DNA of 64,000 nucleotides from Mugil cephalus (taxonomy: Eukaryota > Chordata > Actinopteri > Mugiliformes > Mugilidae). The notes beneath the pieces are model-generated. The model saw only the letters and a list, made by a program, of their open reading frames with translations, was not told where the DNA came from and made no database searches. Position numbers and translations under genes: made by a program. Below are positions 57,401 to 64,000 of the stretch, one piece after another; position 1 is the first letter of the stretch; each line of letters begins with the position of its first letter. The stretch is from contig NC_061772.1 of the NCBI RefSeq assembly GCF_022458985.1, positions 3,211,501 through 3,275,500 of the forward strand, written 5' to 3'.

Positions 57401-59465
57401 TGGCTTAGCTCTCAGTCACTGTTCTGTGCAGTGTTGTGTCCAGGGTGTACGGCAAATTCAGTGTAGCAGCCCTGTTGGAGGCTCGTACACAAAAAGTAGA
57501 AGCATTACATTTCTTTAACCACTCATCTTAAGTGCATCATTTCTTTTCCTGGAACTATCTGTATCTGACTATTGTAAGCATTTAAAATGAATCTACATCA
57601 GCATACTGTAAATGATAGACTTTGATGGTTTTCCTTCACAGAACTGCCACCATAGAATCCGGGAATTGTTCTCGGAAAAGATTTACCTGGTTGGTATATT
57701 CGCTCTGGTGGTTGCTGTTATTATGGTGAGAACGCAAAGCTGCACATCACACACAGCATACCTTTCAGTAACATTATACGTTTGTTATTTGAACTCATAC
57801 ACAATTCTACCTGTTCAGAGCCTGACATCCGTCACCATGACACTACTTTTTATTGATGATAGCGGAGGGAGGTGTACATTAACTGTGTATTAGAACTGCA
57901 ACCCATAAGTCTGACACAGTGTATAGACTAGCAGTTGTTCTGTTCAAGATAAACTACTTATCCAAAAGACGTGTGTTAACTGTATGGGGAAAAAGGCACA
58001 ACAGGATGTTTCAGTCCTGTCTAGAACAAATAATATACCATATGACTTTATGTATTGACTCATTTGTCAAGTACCCACATTAACTTAAGTAAACTTCCAC
58101 ATTTGCTCGTGTCTAGTCATTCAAGCTGTGTTTTTAAATCATATCTATCTTCATTCGTATATTGACCAATAATATCCTTCCATTTTAACATATATCCCAT
58201 TACCTGTATCCTCTCGTTATAAATATCACTACAGTCTAAGGGCTTTGCACAATTTCATGAGACCAGTTGTGTCAAAGCAGTTTCACATGATTAGATCATC
58301 TGTGAGGGAGATTCAAAATAGACAGAACCTCCGACACAGATGTGGCAGTTAGAGGAAGCCACCAGTCTCCAAAACCATTGAAGCCATTAGTTTAAAAAAT
58401 AACTATGACCAATGAACATACTAAATTAAAATAAACTGAGTCCTTGTGAATCTGGATCAAATGTATTCCATATATCAGTAGAAATACTCAGTCTTACTAG
58501 TCATGATCTAGTGTAGTGTAAGGTATAAAATTAGTTTTCTCTCTACTGGACATTTAAAACGTATCCAGTGGATCATTTGATGCGTTTCTAATACCCTTAG
58601 AAATGTGCAAAACACTATTAAATATCACAATAAAAACCTGCTAATGGTATCGCCTACATTTCCAAAAAACGCTAAACTCTACCCTCTAAAGTGAAGTCTC
58701 ACTATGTGACAAGAATTTAACAGAATTATGGGATATCACGAGATAAAACTTTACAAGAGTTACAGCTCATTTGCTAAACAGATTTCAATGGAAACACGTA
58801 CAAAGTACTTTATCCAAATTTTCGAAATATCGCTATTATTTTCTGAATAAATGTAATGCAAACGCAGCTAGTGTTCCCTGTGGATAATTTTAATCGTTAT
58901 GGACATGTATGGATGCTCCATGGGTGCACACACAATGCAACTCGATTTCAATATTAAGATAAACACACACTTGTGTGTGTGCGTGTGTCCTAGTGTAGAA
59001 CTAGTTGTAGTTTGATATAAAAACTGTAGGTAGGGGAACGCAGCTCGCCTTCATCTGTTCAAAGTTCAAAAATGTTCAAAAACTGCCTATAAGTCCCCCC
59101 ATAGACACGGCATGTTTTTCCATTCGTTATTACAGTATGTATGAAGTAAACAAAGGTATAGTCACTGCAGTTTGGATAAAGGTTTATTTTTATCTCTGTG
59201 TCCAGACTTCAAACCAAACTAATCTTTGTCTAGACCTTACTGATCACATGGACGTAGAGCTGCATCGGGCGTCTTATGATTGGAATGAAAATGAATCAGA
59301 TGTGGCTCATACTGTGGAGCCATTCGTCTAACGTGTGTTGTAATGCAAAGCTCCTGTGACAGGACATTAACCTAATCACCCCTTGGATTTGTGTTCATCC
59401 AGATCTTTGAGATGATTTTCAGCATGGTGTTGTGCTGCGGGATTCGCAACAGCCCGGTGTACTGA
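36490..59465 (+). CDS. cd81: CD81 antigen (tetraspanin)
   Basis: Four-pass plasma-membrane organiser that builds tetraspanin microdomains with partners such as CD19-type and EWI proteins; roles in immune signalling, adhesion and fusion. Exons: 36490-36555, 46170-46284, 53858-53955, 54253-54327, 54844-54963, 55684-55782, 57642-57725, 59403-59465; 720 nt, phases agree, 239 aa (human 236). Start [19 protein letters not shown] is diagnostic. TM1 about 12-36, TM2 about 61-83 (ending [14 protein letters not shown]), TM3 about 92-112, large loop about 113-200, TM4 about 203-226, tail [10 protein letters not shown]. The loop has the tetraspanin CCG (C161, C162) plus C184 and C193, as expected for two disulphides. 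Membrane-proximal Cys (C6, C9, GCYG, SQCLLG, LCCG) suit palmitoylation. Zebrafish has two cd81 genes, so a or b is open. Confidence 0.96.
37811..38406. mobile_element. MITE, probably hAT-like
   Basis: AGGCCACGTCCACAC at 37811..37825 is matched, in inverted orientation, by GTGTCGATGTGGCCT at 38392..38406 (13 of 15 positions). The ~600 bp between have no coding potential. Termini reading GGCCACGTCCACAC are common in fish non-autonomous hAT elements. A clear 8-bp target duplication is not visible. Confidence 0.6.
39606..39908 (+). repeat. intronic direct repeat, copy 1
   Basis: About 300 bp matching copy 2 at 41528..41844 at roughly 90% by eye, in the same orientation. Shared blocks include GTGTCTCCTGGATTTGTGAT, AAAACCACTGGCTGGTGAAT and AAGCTAGTCTGCTACGGCAG. 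Similarity starts at ACATAACA and stops after CATGGGA. No coding frame is present. Confidence 0.9.
40094..40193 (-). pseudogene. retroposed 5S rRNA fragment with target-site duplication
   Basis: Positions 40110..40155 on the minus strand equal the first ~46 nt of 5S rRNA (GCTTACAGCTATACCACCCT, then GAACACACCCGATCTCGTCT). On the plus strand it is followed by an A-rich run (40156..40177). The whole is flanked by identical 16-bp copies of AAGAATACCCATCCCC at 40094..40109 and 40178..40193. The base step before the first copy, TTT/AAGA, resembles a LINE endonuclease nick. The fragment is truncated and not functional. Confidence 0.85.
41528..41844 (+). repeat. intronic direct repeat, copy 2
   Basis: Second copy of the ~300-bp sequence at 39606. 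It has a ~23-bp insertion after GAATTTATCGTTG and scattered substitutions. It is preceded by GGGGAGTAAAAAAAAAA, a purine-rich run. Confidence 0.9.
44313..44628 (+). pseudogene. Crypton tyrosine-recombinase ORF remnant
   Basis: From ATG 44313 a frame encodes an acidic start ([16 protein letters not shown]), a stop, then [16 protein letters not shown] in the same frame. After a one-base shift it continues as [15 protein letters not shown] and [10 protein letters not shown]. This order resembles the N-terminal core-binding part of fish Crypton recombinases and of the domesticated DUF3504 genes (ZMYM2/3/4, QRICH1, KIAA1958): 'RF..SDEEL..IV..R', 'T..AV..FxDYLK', 'L...L..FY'. The catalytic recombinase half is missing. 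Upstream 44150..44312 looks like the element's leader. It lies in cd81 intron 1. Confidence 0.6.
48455..48650 (+). pseudogene. Tc1-type transposase remnant
   Basis: The text 'ctggtctgatgaatcacata' (WSDESH) is followed by 'catcttcaaatggcttcttc', a block with 'tatcacaaagtgaaattg', and 'gtactcagcagcctccacac'. In Tc1-like elements the last block encodes the WPPQSPD motif. Frame and internal segments are lost, so this is a highly decayed copy. Confidence 0.5.
49680..49740. repeat. (CCT)n polypyrimidine tract
   Basis: A run of CCT and CTT units, with more pyrimidine-rich sequence up to about 49,950. On the minus strand it gives a low-complexity Gly/Arg/Glu frame that is not a gene. Confidence 0.9.
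52727..52752 (-). repeat. potential G-quadruplex tract
   Basis: The plus strand is CCCCCACCCACTCCCACCCC and so on; the minus strand therefore has at least five runs of three or more G separated by 1-2 nt, meeting the usual G4 pattern. It lies on the non-template-like minus strand of cd81 intron 2. Confidence 0.7.
53269..53337. repeat. 26-bp foldback palindrome plus tandem copy
   Basis: AATCCCAAAAGCGTTGAATA... (53269..53294) pairs with 53297..53322 across a 2-nt TC loop, with one mismatch in 26. The last 15 bp of the right arm, AACGCTTTTTGGATT (53308..53322), is repeated in tandem at 53323..53337. It is in cd81 intron 2, about 0.5 kb before exon 3. Confidence 0.9.
54637..54662. repeat. (CA)n microsatellite
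   Basis: About 13 CA units in cd81 intron 4, followed by a T-rich stretch. Confidence 0.95.
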
Positions 59466-61870
59466 AGTGATGGGCTGCCAGCAGAATCACCAGTAAAGGA
59501 AGGATGACCATGCAGACTGTCTCCTCTTCTTTCTTTTATAGCTGAAAATGTCACATATAGTGCTTGCTGGATTTAGTCAGCTCTCTAAGACAATGTAAAC
59601 CATCCACCATTTAGCATTTTATTACACTGTTGATGTTTTGTTTGTTTTTTTGTTAGTCACAGATGCTGTTATGCCTCTTAGATCAGTGCTATCCTTACCT
59701 GATGTGTAGATATTATATCACGTCACACATGAGTTACATTCACCGGTCGAGGTGCTGTAATCCTTAGTGACTGATTAGTTGTTTACTGCTCCCTTGCCTA
59801 TGAACATGCTCTTATATTCTTGGTTTTATGGATGTTATTTCACTGTTTTATGTATAAACTGTATATAATTATATGTGGACAGTGCTTTATGTCTGCCTGA
59901 GCATGGATATTGTATTACATGAGCTCCTTCTCCAGTCCTGTATTCCCTGCTTGTTTGTCTTGCTCTAAAGTGAACCAGGTAACAGTATATATGACCGCCA
60001 CTAGTGAAGCACTGGGGTTGGCCTCACCATGTTAGATAGACACAAACACACTCCGTCTCACAGACTGTTGTCTTCACATCCATATCCACATCTCTGTGTG
60101 ATGTATGCAGGAACCGAACCAGTTAATCTTAGAGGATTGGAACCAGAGTCACGGACCTGATGTGGTTATTCGTTCTGTATGTCGTTCATCATGTGTCCTA
60201 AAACTGTCATGCATCTGTGCACTTATTTGTTGAGGCAACTTGCTTAACACTGCAACAAACTTTCCCAAATTGGAGAAATTGGATGGAAATATGCCCGAGA
60301 TGGCTCAAAAGTCTAAATGTATCTATTATTAATCTAGCCATGCATGTATTGGTTGTGCTATTTACCAATATATATGTTGACTGTAAACACATCAGCCTGA
60401 CGTCCTTGGTTGCTACCCCTTTCTTCTGTTTACTCATAGAAGAACCACAGTGAAATTCCAACCTAGAACATAGGAAAGAAGCTTGAGTGGGTGTTCTGAA
60501 TCTGGCTTGCTGTGTCTGGTTGAGTCTAGTCCTGTCTTATCTGACATGGTTACGTCATTGTCCTTGTACTGTCCATCCGGCCTCACAGCATACCTCAGTA
60601 CATGGCCAGAACAGGGTAACATCTCTTTGGCTCCCAGCTGTTTGCTGTAATCTCATTTCATCTCATCTCATCTCATCTCATCTTATATATCGCTTAATCC
60701 TCACTAGGGTCACGGGGGGTTGCTCTAGCCTGTCACAGCTGAAATCGGGCGATATCCGGGGTACACCCTGGACAGGTCGCTAGTCTATCGCAGGGCTAAC
60801 ACAGAGACCTACAACCATTCATACGCACACCTAAGGTTAATTTGGGGTCACCAATCAGCCTAACAAGCATGTCTTTGGAGGTGGGAGGTGGCTGCAGTAC
60901 CTGCTGTAGCCGCTGTGTCGCTCCGTTTGCTGTGATCTTTTCATAACATTCACCTATGTTGCTAAGTGTATTTGTGTACCCCGGGACTTTCCTTAAACCA
61001 TTTGAGCTTTAAAATATTGTCAACCAATTCTGTCCCCCTAGGTCAAGTTGCCACTGATGCATAACTGCACAGCACTGCAGTGCACTAACTTAACTCGTCC
61101 TAAACAAAGACTCACATAACATCATAGCATCTTGTGTAACCTTCCATATAACCTTAGCTTTTGTCAACCAATTAAAGCCTTGCCTTGTTAACTACTCACA
61201 CTTAAAGTAAGTGTGTCGTACAGCTCTAATGTATTGTACTAATGAAAATAATGAAGGTTGTAGAAAAAAACGTATGCCTTTTTCCTCTTTGTATTGTGAT
61301 ATATTTGTCTGATGTCATCAGAGGAGCCTGGACAGAAAGGGAGGAAGATTTTGTGGCAGTGCCTATTGAGAGGAATTCAAACCTTCAGCCTGATAGTTAA
61401 TTTCTCCCCAGATCATTGAAATCATTTGAAAAAACGGCCACGCCCAGTTCAGTATGAGGAGATTGGCTGTGTGTTTCTTACAGTAATGTCCATGTTGCTG
61501 CCTTGAATCGGGTAACTGGCGCTCGAGAGTCACTGCCACTTAAATCTCACCCCCTCTCTACTCTTGTAGACTTTGGTTTGCCCAAATATAAAGGGATTAA
61601 ATGTATTTTACAAATAACTAATAAGGTTGTCTTGTCTCTTCCTTTTGAAATTGGGAAAAGGTGACAATAAGACATGTACTAATATTAGGCACGTCTTATT
61701 GTTGACTCTCATGGGATGGTTTCCGGTCTTTGTTTTGTTTTGCCTTCCAGTCACCCCAGCTTCCTGCTCTAAGCTCAGCCCCAGTAAGGACCCCATAATA
61801 TCAGAACCTTCATGTTTTCACAGGCCCCATTTTCTCCGACATAATCCAATAAAACTACTTACATTCATTC
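59466..61870 (+). other. cd81 3' UTR (extent uncertain) and flank
   Basis: No coding sequence. Candidate signals are ATTAAA at 61171 and AATAAA at 61848. If either is used, the 3' UTR contains the dispersed repeat at 60652..60922. Mammalian CD81 has a shorter 3' UTR, so an earlier non-canonical site is possible. Confidence 0.35.
60652..60922 (-). repeat. dispersed fish repeat, copy B
   Basis: Reverse-orientation, more complete copy of the repeat at 27800..28013. It starts with (ATCTC)n, then CGCTTAATCCTCACTAGGGT, CATCC/CTGGACAGGTCGCTAGTCTA, CCATTCATACGCACACCTAA, TTGGGGTCACCAATCAGCCT and ATGTCTTTGGAGGTGGGAGG. Confidence 0.8.
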
Positions 61871-61960
61871 ACAAAAAAGGGGACAATCAGGGTTGTTGCT
61901 ATGTAATATTTCTCACTCTAATAATACATTGTTGTACTTGGACATTGCCCATTACATAGG

Positions 61961-62850
61961 TACACTACCTGGCCAAAAGGTTGCCACCTGGATTTAGCAA
62001 AGCAAATGGGTACTAGCCTCTTATTGGATAATTACTGCATGGAAGATTATTTTTCAACTGGCAACAATTTATTTAACCACAACTGATGCAATGAGTAGCT
62101 TCTCATTTCTGAAACGACTATGTGGAAAGACACATCCCATGGTGGTGGAAAAGATGTGTCAAGCACAGAAAACATCCCAGGAGAGTGAAGCAGAAACCAC
62201 TAAAATTGGGTTAAAAACTGTCCAACACATTATTAAAAACTGGAAGGATAGTGGGAACCATAATCATGGACGAAGAAATGTGGTCTGAAAAAGGTCCTGA
62301 TTGATCGTGATTAGCGATAACTAAACATTTGTTGAAATGAAATGGAAGAAAAACAGTAGAACTCAGGGCTTCGTTTAATAGTGAAAGTGTAAGCATTTCA
62401 ACACATACAATTTGAAGGGAACTCAGTGGAGTGGGACTGAACAGCTGTATAGCCTAATCAGTGAGGATAACTGGTAACAAAAAAAAAAGCTTCAACTTGC
62501 TAGGTGGCATACAGATTGGAGCAATGGAAGAAGGTCCTGTGGTTTGATGAGTCCAGATTTACCCCGTTCCAGAATGAGGTCAGGTGACTACCTGAACATA
62601 CTGAATGACCAGGTTATTACATCCATGGATTCTTTCTTCCCTGATAGCACAGGCATGTTCCAAGATGACAATGTCAGGATTCATGGGGCTCAAATTGTGA
62701 AAGAGTGGTTCAGGGAGCATGAGCCATCATTTTCACACAATTATTGGCCACCACAGAGTCCAGACCTTAACCCCATTGAGGGTCTTTGGGATGTGCTGGA
62801 GAAGGCTTTGAACAGCGGCCAGACTCTCCCATCATTAATACAAGGTCTTG
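61961..62850 (+). pseudogene. truncated Tc1/mariner element
   Basis: The left end TACACTACCTGGCCAAAAGG is a standard Tc1-type inverted-repeat start. The N-terminal helix-turn-helix part reads MSSFSFLKRLCGKTHPMVV and later TVQHIIKNWKDSGN. A catalytic block [15 protein letters not shown] (about 62540) is followed after a deletion by [15 protein letters not shown], then FQDDN and [12 protein letters not shown], so all three catalytic acidic positions are still visible across frames. It stops near [11 protein letters not shown]; no right inverted repeat was found. Frameshifts and the deletion make it non-autonomous. Confidence 0.85.
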
Positions 62851-64000
62851 TATTGTCCACTTGTCCACTAATATCACTCAGCTTGTCAGCTGAAATCTTC
62901 TATGATTTCTGGTTCCAACATACAGCTTGTTTTAAACAGAGGCTGTTTGAGGACTCATCTATGCCTTTATTAATTCATGGCTTTAAAGGTGGAAAGACCC
63001 ACACTGAGTAATCGAAAATGCTTTTGAGCGCTTGGAACTGAAGGTAACAAACTGTGACAGAAGACTATTCCAAAACTGTCTGGCACATCTCATCATCAGA
63101 CAACCTTTGACAAACATCCTCCGAAGCCTTGTGCATTGTACTATTATATGTTGGATGCAGCGGATAAACTGACACCAACCACTGTAGCATGAAGGGAGTC
63201 TTGTGCGTGCTTGTGTGTATTCTCTGTCCATGTTCAAAGTCCACAAAGTCCCACGGATTGAGGAGAAAAATTAGCTGGCTTCCAGTCAGGGAATGAATGA
63301 TCAGGTGAGAGACTGGCTCTGACTCTTTTCTCTCTGGCATAGTATTCTATACAGAAGAATGCTGTGGCAATGCTAACACAATGCATTCTGATTGGGTGTT
63401 CGGTTAAACGTTGCTAATAATAGAAGCCATGGGTGAATGCTCAATAAAGAGAAGGAAAATGCCACACAATTTCTTAACACAACTCCTGTAGCTTTTAATG
63501 GAGGCTTCAGAACCTCCAGGAGTCGACTAAGAAGACTCTCTGGTGGGCAGTGAAGACTAGGACCCTCCTGGAGTGGAGAAGGAGGCTGGCGTCAAATATA
63601 CCAACCAATCATAGAGCAGGAGACCGCCATCACAGCTGGGACTTCACAGTAGTAATAGCCACGTAAGTTTGGGGCAGGATGGCAGAAAAGGAGATTATCG
63701 GAAACCAAAGCAGATGGACATGTTTGCAGCACCAGGAGAACGGGTTTTCACGTTTAATAAGACACTCCAGTCTCTGGGAACTGGTAGGTTCTGTGCTAGT
63801 CAACAGGAAGCTCGCTGGGAATGGGCTGATGCTGGTGACTAACAGGAGGTTGTTTGGCTAGTCCCTAGCAGCAGACATCGGCAGAGGTGGTACACCAGAG
63901 CTGGGCAACAGTTGAGCAGGATGGATGCCACCATGCTCCTTCTGTTCTTTGCAGTCATATCGTGGACACTGACACGACACATATCCAAGCTGGAAGCCGT
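62851..64000. other. right flank, nothing recognised
   Basis: No conserved exon, RNA gene or named repeat seen. Short frames at 62983..63340 (-) and 63679..63861 (+) have no family resemblance. Confidence 0.4.

Noticed and set aside
58640..58880. Repeat-like sequence in cd81 intron 7
   Set aside because: Phrases such as ggaaacacgtacaaagtac looked familiar from fish repeats, but I could not define ends or a family.
63480..63900. Possible retroelement leader with inverted CTCCAGGAG motifs
   Set aside because: No termini, coding blocks or tail; too weak to call.

Overview
The window reads as nuclear DNA of a ray-finned (teleost) fish. It has four intron-containing vertebrate genes with GT-AG junctions whose phases close exactly, AT-rich introns, and debris of typical fish transposons: Tc1/mariner, piggyBac-like and other MITEs, Crypton, and L2/Rex-type non-LTR elements. 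I see no prokaryotic, viral or CRISPR features.

Genes from left to right. (1) c19orf12 homologue, + strand, two coding exons, 141 aa, CDS 3634..5210. (2) ap2a2, the large alpha subunit of the AP-2 clathrin adaptor, - strand, 21 coding exons, 921 aa, CDS 22303 down to 8897. Its probable poly(A) signal at 6277 faces that of c19orf12, so the two genes converge tail to tail. (3) A tryptophan hydroxylase 1-type gene (tph1), + strand, ten recognised coding exons, 420 aa, CDS 26988..33168, divergent from ap2a2. (4) cd81 tetraspanin, + strand, eight coding exons, 239 aa, CDS 36490..59465, with a 9.6 kb first intron. AP2A2, TPH1 and CD81 all lie on human 11p15, so this looks like an 11p15-type synteny block; C19orf12 is on human 19q. 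The genes do not form one pathway: membrane or mitochondrial lipid homeostasis, endocytosis, serotonin synthesis and a membrane organiser.

The region from 61 to 64 kb has no recognised gene, only a broken Tc1 element and unassigned sequence.

Most notable points: the tph1 gene has an intact catalytic core, but I cannot find the exon for the first half of the ACT regulatory domain, the hallmark HIESR/phospho-serine segment is missing, and the C-terminal tetramerisation helix is diverged. ap2a2 has one GC-AG intron, and a long (TG)n tract about 20 nt upstream of one 3' splice site. A 46-nt piece of 5S rRNA is inserted backwards, with an A-rich tail and a 16-bp target-site duplication. A Crypton recombinase ORF remnant lies in cd81 intron 1. 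Two foldback palindromes each have the outer part of one arm duplicated. A MITE with about 120-bp inverted repeats fills most of one ap2a2 intron. A ~300-bp sequence occurs twice in the same orientation in cd81 intron 1.

All homology calls are from memory of the families; no database search was possible.
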